Assembly: GCA_966250375.1 (NCBI GenBank)
Contig: CBINHE010000083.1
Span: forward strand, 1 to 18,582
Source of the DNA: CAMLDH01 sp966250375
Lineage (GTDB): Bacteria > Pseudomonadota > Gammaproteobacteria > Burkholderiales > Burkholderiaceae_D
Direction of reading: 5' to 3'
Length of the DNA stretch: 18,582 bases
Part shown: piece after piece, positions 1 to 7,584 of the stretch
How positions within the stretch are numbered: position 1 is the first letter of the stretch
How the letters are laid out: the number at the start of each line of letters is the position of its first letter
Position numbers and translations under genes: made by a program
The notes under the pieces: model-generated
Told to the model about the DNA's origin: nothing
Seen by the model: the letters and a program-made list of their open reading frames with translations, nothing else
Database searches by the model: none

Positions 1-148
1 CTTCGCAGGGCACCAAATCCACCGCCATGTCCAGATCCGGGTCATAGATCACCAGTGAATGGCCGGGCAGCGCCGCCCCTCGAAATCCGCGCAGCGGCTT
101 GGTATTAAGCCGCCAAATGCCGCGCCTGCCGCTGCGGCAACGCGTCAT
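1..148 (-). CDS. Partial unrecognised ORF running off the left edge
   Basis: An open frame starts at an ATG at 148-146, overlaps the last 44 bases of the radical SAM gene, and stays open for 49 codons to the window edge. It begins MTRCRSGRRG and later reads ALPGHSLVIYDPDLDMAVDL, which looks protein-like. Internal starts are possible, for example a GTG or the ATG within DLDMAVD, so the true start could lie further left. No strong ribosome binding site is visible. I do not recognise a family. The overlap with the upstream stop would fit translational coupling, but the whole frame could be chance because only 148 bases are seen. Confidence 0.35.
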   Translation of the reverse strand, partial: MTRCRSGRRGIWRLNTKPLRGFRGAALPGHSLVIYDPDLDMAVDLVPCE

Positions 149-1616
149 TCTTCGCCGCCTGCGCAGTCGCTACCGCTTTCTGCTTGACATGCAATTTATG
201 CGATTGCCCCGCGTAGTCGGTAGCGAGCACTTCCGTCACGCTCTCGACCGCCAACCCTCGGCCGCCTAACCACTCCACCACCAGCGCGGCCAGACGCTCG
301 AGCGCAATGCGATGTGTCGCATCTGTCTTCGCATACAGCCAATCCGACATCGCCATGAAGTTCGCAAACGGAGCATCGCCCAGAATCAGCGGCAGCGTGT
401 TGGCGAACCGTCCCGAGTTCGCGACCAGGTCCCAGTAGCGCGCAAAACGCACCAGCCGCTGCATCGTCGCAAAATCGATGAGGTCGGTCGCCAGGATCGT
501 ATACGGCGGGTGCGGATCGAATACCAGGCCGTATGGTTCCGTGTGACGAATGATCGGCGTGCCGCGCAGGCGCTTCAGGATACCGAACTGGATTTCATGC
601 GGCTTCAATGCGACCAATTTGTCGAAGCCTTGCGCAAAGCTGTCGATGTCTTCGCCCGGCAAACCGGCGATCAAATCGACATGCAAATGCGCGTGCGAGT
701 TTTCACAGAGCCAGCGGATATTTTCAGCCGCCTTTTCATTGTTCTGTTTGCGGCTGACCAGCGTTTGCACTTCCGGGTTGAAACTCTGAATGCCGATTTC
801 AAATTGCAAGGTGCCGGCCGGGAATTGCTTGATGCCATCTTTCAAGGCATCCGGCAGATGGTCGGGCACCACTTCAAAGTGTGCATACACCGGGTCGTCC
901 GGCTGCGCAGCGAGTTTATCGAGGAAAAATTGCATGATCCTCAGGCTCGACTTGATATTCAGATTGAAGGTGCGGTCGACGAATTTGAACAAGCGCGCGC
1001 CGCGTGCATGCAGAGTTTCCAACTCCGCCAGAAACCCATCGAGATCGAACGGCCATGCGGTCTTGTCGAGTGCCGACAGGCAGAATTCGCACTTGAACGG
1101 ACAACCGCGCGACGCTTCCACATACAGGGTGCGATGCGCAATATCTTCATCGGTATAGAGCGCATACGGCATTGCGAGGTCGGCCAGAGGTGCTTGCACG
1201 CCGGCATGGATTTTCATCAGCGGCTTCGGGCCATGCAGGATCTGGCGGCACAATTGCGGAAAGGTCACGTCGCCCCAGCCGGTAATCAGGTAATCGGCCT
1301 GCTGCACGATTTGCTGCTCGGCAGGCTCGTACGACACTTCCGGCCCGCCCAGCACGATCACGACTTCGGGCGCAACGCGCTTCAACATCGCGACAACTTT
1401 CGTCGTTTCTTCGGTATTCCAGATATACACGCCAAAGCCGATGATGCGCGGCTTGTGCGTCAATAATTTCTCGACGATCTCAGTGGTCTTGGTGCCGATG
1501 ACGAATTCCAGCAACTTGCTGTCATTCTGCAAGTCACCCATGTTGGCCAGCAGATAACGTAAGCCGAGCGATGCGTGCGCATACCGGGCGTTGAGAGTGG
1601 AAAGCAGGATAGTCAT
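105..1616 (-). CDS. B12-binding domain radical SAM protein (DUF4080-type)
   Basis: This 503-aa protein has an N-terminal cobalamin-binding-like Rossmann domain at about residues 1-130, including IIGFGVYIWNTEE and VIVLGGPEVSYEP. A radical SAM core follows with the [4Fe-4S] signature CPFKCEFC (Cys172, Cys176, Cys179) just after YVEASRG. Later it has HVDLIAGLPGED, typical of the radical SAM barrel, and a C-terminal region matching the DUF4080 type. Family members cleave S-adenosylmethionine reductively to make a radical; the substrate of this subgroup is not established to my knowledge. The start MTILLSTLNARYAHASLGLR is the canonical family N-terminus, although the ribosome binding site is weak. 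Length is normal for the family. It lies 114 bases downstream of the stop of the repeat protein on the same strand. Confidence 0.9.
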   Translation of the reverse strand: MTILLSTLNARYAHASLGLRYLLANMGDLQNDSKLLEFVIGTKTTEIVEKLLTHKPRIIGFGVYIWNTEETTKVVAMLKRVAPEVVIVLGGPEVSYEPAEQQIVQQADYLITGWGDVTFPQLCRQILHGPKPLMKIHAGVQAPLADLAMPYALYTDEDIAHRTLYVEASRGCPFKCEFCLSALDKTAWPFDLDGFLAELETLHARGARLFKFVDRTFNLNIKSSLRIMQFFLDKLAAQPDDPVYAHFEVVPDHLPDALKDGIKQFPAGTLQFEIGIQSFNPEVQTLVSRKQNNEKAAENIRWLCENSHAHLHVDLIAGLPGEDIDSFAQGFDKLVALKPHEIQFGILKRLRGTPIIRHTEPYGLVFDPHPPYTILATDLIDFATMQRLVRFARYWDLVANSGRFANTLPLILGDAPFANFMAMSDWLYAKTDATHRIALERLAALVVEWLGGRGLAVESVTEVLATDYAGQSHKLHVKQKAVATAQAAKNDALPQRQARHLAA

Positions 1617-1730
1617 TGCGGGTGGCGTGGCTCGGTAGAAACCGCCATTTTACGCTTCGCACCCGGGCTTATCCGATTTTGAAGTGCGTCCGCAACGCCT
1701 GCTTCCTCCTGCAACGTCGTACCATCGCAG

Positions 1731-2678
1731 CTAGTTAATAATTCCCTGCTGTTGCAACATCGTGCAAGGATCAGTAGCTGCCGGATTGACGGAGCGGCCA
1801 CGCTTCTGTGCGCGCTCCTGCATTTCGGCCATGTGCTGCTGGCTGTAAGAACGGCATTCATCGGCCGCCAAAAAGCTGCGCATCTTGTCGCCATAAGCTT
1901 TGCGCTCCTTGGACGTCATCATCGACCAGCCAGGCGTCGTGCGTTCACTAAACTTCATTGCCTTGCCTTTCGAGTGCGTTCCCATGCTTCCTGCAGCCCC
2001 CGCTCCCTGGCCGGATGTACCGCTGGCAGTGCCGCCTGAAGTCGTACCGCTTGGCGCAGTAGTACCACTACCGGAAGAGGATGTACCACCACCAGAGCTC
2101 ATATCGCCTGAGGTTGTGCCGCCTGAGGACGTGCCACCCGAGGACGTGCCACCCGAGGACGTGCCACCCGAGGACGTGCCACCCGAGGACGTGCCACCCG
2201 AGGACATGCCACCCGAAGACGTACCACCCGAGGTTGTACCGCCTGAGGGCATGCCACCCGATGTTGCGCCGCCCGAGGATGTACCACCACCAGAGCTCAT
2301 ATCGCCTGAGGTTGTACCACCCGAAGACGTACCGCCTGAGGGCGTGCCACCCGAGGTTGCGCCCCCCGAGGACGTGCCACCTGAAGACGTGGCGCCGGAT
2401 GTTGTATCGCCTGAAGTGTTCTTGCCGTCGGATGTATTCCCGCCCCCCAGAGAATAGCCGCCATATGACTTATCGTTCGATGTCGTGCCGCCTGAAGAAG
2501 TGCTGCCGCCCGTAGCCGGCGCGGTACCGGACGTGGATCCGGGCGTGGTTGTAGAGGATCCTGCTGTTGCGCCTGTTGTGCCCGCGCCCTGTCCGCTCGA
2601 TCCAGTGCTGCCGGTAGTCTGCGCCAGTGCGATGCCCGTACAAAGCGTGATCGTTATTGCGCCAAGAAATTGCTTCAT
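1731..2678 (-). CDS. Secreted Gly/Ser/Thr-rich repeat protein
   Basis: This 315-aa protein has a probable signal peptide (MKQFLGAITITLCTGIALAQ, likely cut after the AQ region). A long low-complexity stretch at about residues 20-235 is built mostly from pentapeptides of the GGTSS type, with variants such as GGMPS, GGATS and GDMSS. The C-terminal ~75 residues are different: charged, probably helical, with two Cys (ADECRSYSQQH and DPCTMLQQQG) and the segment TSKERKAYGDKMRSFL. That tail resembles short periplasmic proteins seen in Burkholderiales, which I cannot name. A flexible exported linker presenting a small helical domain is the likely architecture; the function is unknown. The start is set by a near-perfect Shine-Dalgarno. 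The repeat tract may vary in length between strains. Confidence 0.8.
   Translation of the reverse strand: MKQFLGAITITLCTGIALAQTTGSTGSSGQGAGTTGATAGSSTTTPGSTSGTAPATGGSTSSGGTTSNDKSYGGYSLGGGNTSDGKNTSGDTTSGATSSGGTSSGGATSGGTPSGGTSSGGTTSGDMSSGGGTSSGGATSGGMPSGGTTSGGTSSGGMSSGGTSSGGTSSGGTSSGGTSSGGTSSGGTTSGDMSSGGGTSSSGSGTTAPSGTTSGGTASGTSGQGAGAAGSMGTHSKGKAMKFSERTTPGWSMMTSKERKAYGDKMRSFLAADECRSYSQQHMAEMQERAQKRGRSVNPAATDPCTMLQQQGIIN
2077..2315. repeat. 41-bp perfect direct repeat pair (2077-2117 and 2275-2315)
   Basis: The 41 bases at 2077-2117 recur exactly at 2275-2315, 198 bases apart. They encode the GDMSSGGGTSS segment twice. The identical third positions point to a recent block duplication or gene conversion on top of the short tandem repeats, rather than to selection on the peptide alone. 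Confidence 0.85.
2125..2214. repeat. 15-bp tandem repeats within the Gly/Ser/Thr-rich gene
   Basis: The unit gaggacgtgccaccc occurs five times perfectly and head to tail from 2125 to 2199, then once with a single change (2200-2214). On the coding (minus) strand each unit encodes one GGTSS-type pentapeptide. More degenerate units extend the same 15-base period from about 2077 to 2400. Because the unit is a multiple of three, copy-number change would keep the frame. Confidence 0.9.
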
Positions 2679-3077
2679 TGCTCACCTCCGAAATAAGAAC
2701 CGAACGTCCACCTTAGTCGCTGAAGCAGGAGCGAGTTTGCGCTAGCTCAAGCGATGGGGCATTCCTTGCGACGGTAAATGCAGAAGAGAAAAGAAAATTT
2801 TTCCTAGTCAACATGATGACGATTTCATTCCGATTGGGGAAAAGTGTTTTGCAGGTATGCAACCATGCGCGGGCGCAGCGGCAACAAGGAAAGAAGAATC
2901 GGCGGCACATCCGATACGGCGCGCCCTCTCTTTATCACGGAACCGATTTCAAAACCATCAATCCGAAGGAATGTGTAACCGGCCCTGCAGTTGGCTATCC
3001 ACGCGGCGCTAAGGGCGGAAGGATCGCCGCACAATTTGTGGAGGGTTTGCTGTTTCAATTTCAATATCGACCGGCTC
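2679..3077. other. Divergent intergenic region
   Basis: These 399 bases separate the leftward repeat protein from the rightward phospholipase, so both promoters should lie here. I see an AT-rich patch near 2785-2815 and, on the minus strand, a TTGACT hexamer with no good -10 partner. No convincing promoter pair, riboswitch or small RNA is recognisable. Open frames crossing the region have no family features. One of them is the upstream extension of the phospholipase frame to a TTG at 2991. Confidence 0.6.
2681..2689 (-). promoter_or_regulatory. Strong Shine-Dalgarno of the repeat protein
   Basis: On the minus strand this reads GGAGGTGAG, with the GGAGG core six bases before the ATG at 2678-2676. 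It fixes the start of the repeat protein and suggests efficient translation. Confidence 0.85.
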
Positions 3078-4244
3078 ATGAAAACAAATAGTAAAGCCAA
3101 TAATTCGGGTAATCATCGCATCGCATTGGTGCTGCAAGGCGGCGGCGCGCTGGGTGCATATCAAGCCGGTGTATATCAAGCATTGCACGAACATGAGTTG
3201 ACGCCGGACTGGATCGTCGGTACATCGATCGGCGCGGTCAATGCCGCCGTCATTGCCGGCAACCGGCGCGACAATCGCTTGGAGCGTCTCCAGCAGTTCT
3301 GGGATCGCATATCGTTTGACGACTTGATCGACATGCGCAAAGTGCCTGATCCCGCGCGTCAATTCAATATTCGGCTATCGACTGCCAATGCGGTGTGGCA
3401 AGGAGTACCGGGCTTTTTCGCTCCGCGTTTCCCGAGTCTGTTCGCCGCAGGTTTGCCGGTGTCGCCGGAAACGGCCAGCTTTTACGATACCAGCGGCTTG
3501 GCGAATACGCTCAGGGATCTGGTTAATTTCGACTATCTCAACGCGCCCGGCGGCATCCGGATGACGATGAATGCAATGCAGGTCACCGCCGGCAAACTGG
3601 TTAGCTTCGATAACCGGTCGTCCAAGCTTGGCATTGAACACGTGATGGCCTGCGGCGCCTTGCCGCCGGGCTTTCCGCCGATACGCATCGACGGCGATCT
3701 GTACTGGGATGGCGGCTTGTTTTCCAATACGCCACTGGAAACCGTGCTGGACGATGAACCGCGTGTCGACACGCTGTGTTTCATGGTGGATCTGTGGAGT
3801 GCGGAAGGACCGGAGCCGCGCTCCTTGGACGAAGTGCTAACCCGCCAGAAAGACGTGACATATGCATCGCGCTCCAAGCGCCACATCGACAATTATCTGC
3901 GCATGCATCACTTGCGGCGCATCGTGCGCGCACTGCATGAAAAATTGCCCAATGAATTGCGCGGTGAAAGAGAGATAAAGGAACTGGAGTCGATCGGCCA
4001 CGATACCACCATGCATATCGTGCGGCTTGCTTATGCAGGACGCGACTGGAACATGGCGTCGAAGGATATCAATTTTTCCAAGGGCTCGATCCAGTGGCGT
4101 TGGGGACAGGGTTATCAAGACGCGATGCGCGCGATCGAACATGCGGGGTGGATTTCTTTCGTCCCGGCGGAAACTGGCTTGGTGGTGCATGAACTGGTGC
4201 CGACAGAAGCGGAATCGTACAAGGAAACCTACGCGAAAAAATAG
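3078..4244 (+). CDS. Patatin-like phospholipase, DUF3734-type
   Basis: This 388-aa protein starts at the ATG at 3078, giving MKTNSKANNSGNHRIALVLQ. The patatin catalytic features are present: the oxyanion loop GGGALGAY at residues 21-28, the nucleophile elbow GTSIG with Ser50, and the catalytic Asp211 in YWDGGLFSNTP. Patatins are Ser-Asp dyad acyl hydrolases that act on phospholipid or other lipid esters. The C-terminal third (MHHLRRIVRALHEKLPNELR and following) fits the DUF3734 region found in a bacterial patatin subgroup. No signal peptide is seen, so a cytoplasmic location is likely. The frame is open back to a TTG at 2991, but the extra 29 residues look non-conserved. The start is not decided by a clear ribosome binding site; a GGAGGG at about 3041 is too far away. 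Confidence 0.9.
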   Translation: MKTNSKANNSGNHRIALVLQGGGALGAYQAGVYQALHEHELTPDWIVGTSIGAVNAAVIAGNRRDNRLERLQQFWDRISFDDLIDMRKVPDPARQFNIRLSTANAVWQGVPGFFAPRFPSLFAAGLPVSPETASFYDTSGLANTLRDLVNFDYLNAPGGIRMTMNAMQVTAGKLVSFDNRSSKLGIEHVMACGALPPGFPPIRIDGDLYWDGGLFSNTPLETVLDDEPRVDTLCFMVDLWSAEGPEPRSLDEVLTRQKDVTYASRSKRHIDNYLRMHHLRRIVRALHEKLPNELRGEREIKELESIGHDTTMHIVRLAYAGRDWNMASKDINFSKGSIQWRWGQGYQDAMRAIEHAGWISFVPAETGLVVHELVPTEAESYKETYAKK

Positions 4245-4996
4245 GGAAAACGGCAGTTTCACTCAGGAGCGCGCAGAAAAGTCCCATCGTGGCGGCGTTG
4301 GCAATTTTCGAAATGAATTCAATACGGCAGGATGCCGCTTCCGTGCAATTGAAGCGCGGAAAAATTCTGAAATCCCGCCTGATTGACTGAGCAGGTTGCT
4401 GATTTTTTTGCGTCCCACCCTCGTTTATTGGCGGCCTGTTGACCTCGATCAAATTGAGCGCCATCTACCGGCGTACAGTGAAAAACCGGCAGCTCGGGGG
4501 AAGATGTCATGCGTACACCAAGTGTCGTGCACTCGATGTTGTAGTGCGTTGTCTTCAACAACCGAGCCTGCCGCTATCTCTATTCCCATTGATCTATCCG
4601 CGGTGGATGATGTTTGCCAGCCGAAATGTCTTCGGCTTGCAATCCTTCAACGTCAGTGCCCTTCAGGAATTGCCTTTCAGTGCCGAGGTCGATGCGATCG
4701 GAATCCGGATCGATTAGAGATTGCCGCGACAAAAATGAAATTCGCGCCCATTCCCTGTTTCCATGGGTTGTGTGGACGTATCCCGCCTCGAACAACTTGG
4801 TCACGCATCCCCCGGCACGGCACTTCGTGGACTTTGATGTTGCCGCGCCGATGTGGATTTTTCGTACTGCTATCGAACTGGCGTGCACGGGCGAAGCGAT
4901 GCGCTGCAAGCTCCACCGCCGGAAAGCTTGAAGTATCATGATGTCGTTGCGCCAGCCGTTGAACTGGCCGTCCAATTTACTTTTTACGGAGCCTGC
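4245..4996. other. 752-bp gap with no recognisable gene
   Basis: The space between the phospholipase and the carbonic anhydrase contains overlapping open frames on both strands, including plus 4396-4941 and 4614-4931 and minus 4580-5200. None has a good ribosome binding site, recognisable motif or sensible composition. A short hairpin (CGGCA, loop GGA, TGCCG at 4325-4337) follows the phospholipase but has no T-tract. The region may be a decayed gene or a long regulatory leader; nothing decisive is visible. Confidence 0.5.
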
Positions 4997-5548
4997 ATGA
5001 CCCTCTCTGCTTATCTCAACCACATGCCCACGACAGGAGAGCGGGTGTATCTGCATGCATCCTCCCAAGTCATCGGTGATATAAAAATAGGCAATGACAG
5101 TTCGGTCTGGTGCAACACCGTGTTGCGCGGCGACGTGAACCGTATCGTGATCGGGCGCTGCAGCAACGTACAGGACCTGGCGATGGGGCATGTTTCGCAT
5201 AAGACACCGAGCAAGCCGAATGGATCGCCTTTACTCATCGGCGATTATGTGACGATTGGACACGCGGTCATCCTGCATGGCTGCAGCATCGGCAATGAAT
5301 GTCTGATCGGCATGGGATCGATCGTGATGGATGATGTCGTCATTGCCGATCAGGTGATGGTGGGCGCAGGCAGCCTGGTACCGCCCGGAAAAATACTGGA
5401 AAGCGGAATGCTGTATGTCGGGCGTCCAGTCAAGGCGATCCGCGCACTAACACCGGAAGAAATCGCCTATCTGAAATACTCGGCGGAACACTACGTGCGT
5501 GTAAAGGATCATTATCTGAACGGCACGTCGGAAAAAGCCGCAGAATAG
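4997..5548 (+). CDS. Gamma-class carbonic anhydrase family protein (YrdA-like)
   Basis: This 183-aa left-handed beta-helix protein has hexapeptide repeats (VIGDIKIGNDSSVWCNTVLR, IGDYVTIGHAVILHGCSIGN, CLIGMGSIVMDDVVI). The three zinc-ligand histidines of the gamma-CA family align to His65 in LAMGHV and to His89 and His94 in IGHAVILHGC. The family forms trimers with metal at subunit interfaces; members either hydrate CO2 or serve as metal-dependent acyl/ferripyochelin-binding-like proteins, so activity is not certain. The ATG at 4997 is preceded by ACGGAG at a spacing of five bases, so I choose it over an in-frame upstream start at 4853. Length is typical. A terminator follows, and the protein is probably cytoplasmic. 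Confidence 0.92.
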   Translation: MTLSAYLNHMPTTGERVYLHASSQVIGDIKIGNDSSVWCNTVLRGDVNRIVIGRCSNVQDLAMGHVSHKTPSKPNGSPLLIGDYVTIGHAVILHGCSIGNECLIGMGSIVMDDVVIADQVMVGAGSLVPPGKILESGMLYVGRPVKAIRALTPEEIAYLKYSAEHYVRVKDHYLNGTSEKAAE

Positions 5549-5585
5549 GCGCAGACATCATCAAACGACAGGACAAATTTCATCC

Positions 5586-5615
5586 AACGACGCTCCACTC
5601 CCGGGCGTCGTTTTT
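5586..5615 (+). terminator. Rho-independent terminator after the carbonic anhydrase
   Basis: The 8-bp perfect stem AACGACGC (5586-5593) / GCGTCGTT (5605-5612) has an 11-base loop and runs into a run of five T (5611-5615). It lies 38 bases after the stop codon. It argues against a GTG start at 5619 for the next gene, which would sit directly at the terminator. Confidence 0.85.
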
Positions 5616-5648
5616 ACCGTGCCCCCAATTTTGTCCGACATTTTCACA

Positions 5649-7055
5649 ATGCCTCGATATGCCCCCGGCCGCATTGCGGCGATCCGAATAGAAGTGGCCG
5701 CCCTATGGCAACTGGCGTGGCCGATGCTGATCGGTCAGCTCGCCACCGTAGGCATAGGCGTGGCCGATGTGGCAATGACCGGCCACGTCAGCGCGGAAGA
5801 CCTGGCAGCCGTGGCGCTGGGCGTGTCGATCTGGTCGATCGTGATCATCACCGTGATGGGCGTGATGATGGCGATTAATGCGGTGGTGGCGCACGAGGTC
5901 GGCGCCGGCAAATTCGACCGCATCCCGCACGTGGTACGGCAAGCGATGTGGAAGGCGGTCGGCGTCGGCCTCATCGCGTGCGCACTGGCCAACCTCGCCG
6001 CGCAGGTGTTCGACTATCTCTATCTGGAACCATCGGTGCGCGACAAGGCCGCGACGTTCGTGCACGTCATCAGTATCGGCTTGCCGGCGTTCACCGCCTA
6101 CCGCGCGCTCTACGGTTACAGCGCCAGCCTGAACCAGACCAAGCCGATCATGGTGATCGCGCTGGGTGCATTGGCCTTCAATATTTTCGTGAACTGGCTG
6201 CTGATCTATGGGCATTGGGGCCTGCCGAAATTGGGTGCGATCGGTTGCGCCGTCTCGACCGGCCTCGGCATGTGGCTAATGCTCGGCGCGATGCTGTTCT
6301 GGATGCGCCACGCGCCGGTCTACCGCGACACGTATCCGTTTGCGCATTGGGAAGGGCCGAACTGGAAAGAGATCAGCGCCATGCTGAAGATGGGGCTGCC
6401 GATCGGCATTACCTACTTTGCCGAAATCAGCGCCTTCAGCGCAGTCGGCTTACTGGTGGCGCGCTTCGGCGTAGTGCCCGTCGCAGCGCATCAAATCGCG
6501 CTCAATTTTTCCTCGCTGGTATTCATGGTGCCGCTGAGTTTCGGCATCGGACTGATCACGCGGGTCGGTCAGGTGCTGGGGGAAGGCGATCCGGCGCGTG
6601 CGCGTTTTGTGTCGTGGGTGGGCGTCGGCATGTCCTTGAGCTTCGCGTTGGCGTCCGCGACGTTCATTGCCCTCTTCCGACAGCAGATCGCGGCGGCCTA
6701 CACGTCGGATCCGGCGGTGCAGGCGCTGACCGTGAATTTACTGTTGTTTGCCGCCATCTTCCAGCTCTCCGATGCGACCCAAGTCGCCGCGTCGTGCGCG
6801 ATTCGCGGCTACAAGGTCACCCGCAGGCCGATGCTGATCCATCTGGTGGCGTTCTGGGGTATTTCGCTGCCGCTCGGTTGTGTACTGGGACTGGCGCCCG
6901 CCTGGCTGCCGTGGCGTCCGGCCGCGCCAATGGCGGCGACCGGATTCTGGATCGGCCTGGTATTGGGATTGGCGGTTGCAGCCTTGCTGCTGGTGTGGTT
7001 CTTGAACCTGTTATCGGCGCAGCGGGTGCGGGAACACGCGCAATTGCATTCTTGA
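5649..7055 (+). CDS. MATE family multidrug efflux transporter (NorM-like)
   Basis: This polytopic inner-membrane protein of about 468 aa has roughly twelve hydrophobic segments in the two-lobed MATE arrangement. The N-lobe opens with LAWPMLIGQLATVGIGVADV followed by AMTGHVSAEDLAAVALG, a typical MATE first helix and loop. The C-lobe repeats the theme with LKMGLPIGITYFAEISAFSA and VAAHQIALNFSSLVFMVPLS. Family members export cationic drugs or metabolites by Na+ or H+ antiport; the substrate here is unknown. I prefer the ATG at 5649 over a GTG at 5619 because the GTG abuts the preceding terminator, although neither has a strong ribosome binding site. It appears monocistronic. Confidence 0.92.
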   Translation: MPRYAPGRIAAIRIEVAALWQLAWPMLIGQLATVGIGVADVAMTGHVSAEDLAAVALGVSIWSIVIITVMGVMMAINAVVAHEVGAGKFDRIPHVVRQAMWKAVGVGLIACALANLAAQVFDYLYLEPSVRDKAATFVHVISIGLPAFTAYRALYGYSASLNQTKPIMVIALGALAFNIFVNWLLIYGHWGLPKLGAIGCAVSTGLGMWLMLGAMLFWMRHAPVYRDTYPFAHWEGPNWKEISAMLKMGLPIGITYFAEISAFSAVGLLVARFGVVPVAAHQIALNFSSLVFMVPLSFGIGLITRVGQVLGEGDPARARFVSWVGVGMSLSFALASATFIALFRQQIAAAYTSDPAVQALTVNLLLFAAIFQLSDATQVAASCAIRGYKVTRRPMLIHLVAFWGISLPLGCVLGLAPAWLPWRPAAPMAATGFWIGLVLGLAVAALLLVWFLNLLSAQRVREHAQLHS

Positions 7056-7235
7056 GGTGTTCTCGATTTTGTTGCCGTTATCAAAAAAATCCAAACGGCT
7101 AAAACAGGGATCGCCTCTTGAGAATTTAGAAGGTGATTGACACGCACTCCCCCATCCCAACCGTCCCTCTGCAAGGGTATCTACACATCTTTGCAATGCC
7201 ATGAATGCTCCCTCTCCCGCAGGCGGGCATATAAC

Positions 7236-7488
7236 TTACACAGAAGTCAGAAATTAAGGCGACGATAGCGTGATGTGCGCTCCTTCCCTTTCAAGGGGGC
7301 GTAGCAGGGAATTCGGATCGTATGCGATCCGCCTGCGGAGCGGATTGCGCTTGCAAGCGCAATCCGCTTGGTTGGGATGGGGATGGGTTTTACACGGCGG
7401 ATTTACCCCCATCCCCACCCTGGCCCTCCCCTTGAAAGGGAGGGAATACGCAGGCTCTCCGTCGCCTAAGTTACTGACTTCTGTGTAA
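7236..7488. mobile_element. MITE-like non-coding element with 29-bp terminal inverted repeats
   Basis: The left end (7236-7264, starting ttacacagaagtcag) and right end (7460-7488, ending ctgacttctgtgtaa) are inverted copies matching at 26 of 29 positions. The outer 15 and inner 8 are perfect. Inside there is a second inverted pair, tccctttcaaggg (7285-7297) and cccttgaaaggga (7429-7441), and a 30-bp palindrome. There is no open frame for a transposase. This nested structure fits a miniature inverted-repeat element or a composite intergenic repeat of unknown family. I see no clear target-site duplication. Confidence 0.6.
7339..7368. repeat. 30-bp perfect palindrome
   Basis: The perfect self-complementary arms are AGCGGATTGCGCTTG and CAAGCGCAATCCGCT. 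The palindrome lies near the middle of the inverted-repeat element and could form a cruciform or an RNA hairpin. A second small palindrome, ggatcgtatgcgatcc, sits just before it at about 7315-7330. Confidence 0.85.
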
Positions 7489-7491
7489 CGT

Positions 7492-7545
7492 GCGTTCGGA
7501 GAAAAGAGCCCCTTCTCCCGCAAGCGGGAGAAGGGAGCCGAACGC
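7492..7545 (-). terminator. Probable terminator hairpin of the T6SS operon
   Basis: An inner 12-bp stem (7510-7521 / 7524-7535, ccccttctcccg type with a 2-base loop) is enclosed by an outer 8-bp stem, gcgttcgg (7492-7499) / ccgaacgc (7538-7545). Read on the minus strand, the inner stem is followed by GCTCTTTTC. It lies 39 bases beyond the TssA stop. The motif also resembles common CTCCCGC-GCGGGAG intergenic repeats, so termination is inferred. Confidence 0.55.
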
Positions 7546-7584
7546 GCCCGCAAACATGAAATCGCGTGATTGGTTCAATCGGTA

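Larger units (their letters stand above)
7056..7584. other. Repeat-rich intergenic region between two converging units
   Basis: These 529 bases lie between the rightward MATE gene and the leftward T6SS operon. They contain no credible gene but are dense in inverted repeats, listed separately: a 253-bp element with terminal inverted repeats, a central palindrome, and a hairpin at the T6SS side. A weak 6-bp stem (7074-7079 / 7094-7099) after the MATE stop lacks a T-tract and is not called as a terminator. Confidence 0.7.

Noticed and set aside
312..1466. 384-aa plus-strand open frame
   Set aside because: Antisense to the radical SAM gene, whose cysteine motif and domains are unambiguous; the plus frame is Arg/Gln-rich and featureless.
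1613..1894. 93-aa minus-strand frame whose stop overlaps the radical SAM start
   Set aside because: The overlap looks like coupling, but most of the frame lies inside the repeat-protein coding region and has no ribosome binding site or recognisable features.
2077..2400. CRISPR-like regular repetition
   Set aside because: Units of 15 bp are contiguous without spacers and encode an in-frame pentapeptide, so this is a coding tandem repeat.
1900..2457. 185-aa plus-strand frame rich in PPEDVPPE-type repeats
   Set aside because: It is the mirror of the GGTSS repeat gene on the minus strand, which has a signal peptide, strong ribosome binding site and sensible C-terminal domain; the plus frame has none.
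2785..2815. Possible minus-strand promoter with a TTGACT -35 box
   Set aside because: No acceptable -10 hexamer at 16-18 bases; the AT-rich patch alone is not enough.
4580..5200. 206-aa minus-strand frame across the gap and the carbonic anhydrase start
   Set aside because: It overlaps the well-supported carbonic anhydrase coding region and has no recognisable motif or ribosome binding site.
5948..7102. 384-aa plus-strand open frame
   Set aside because: Out-of-frame reading of the MATE gene, extremely Arg/Gly-rich, with none of the expected membrane segments.
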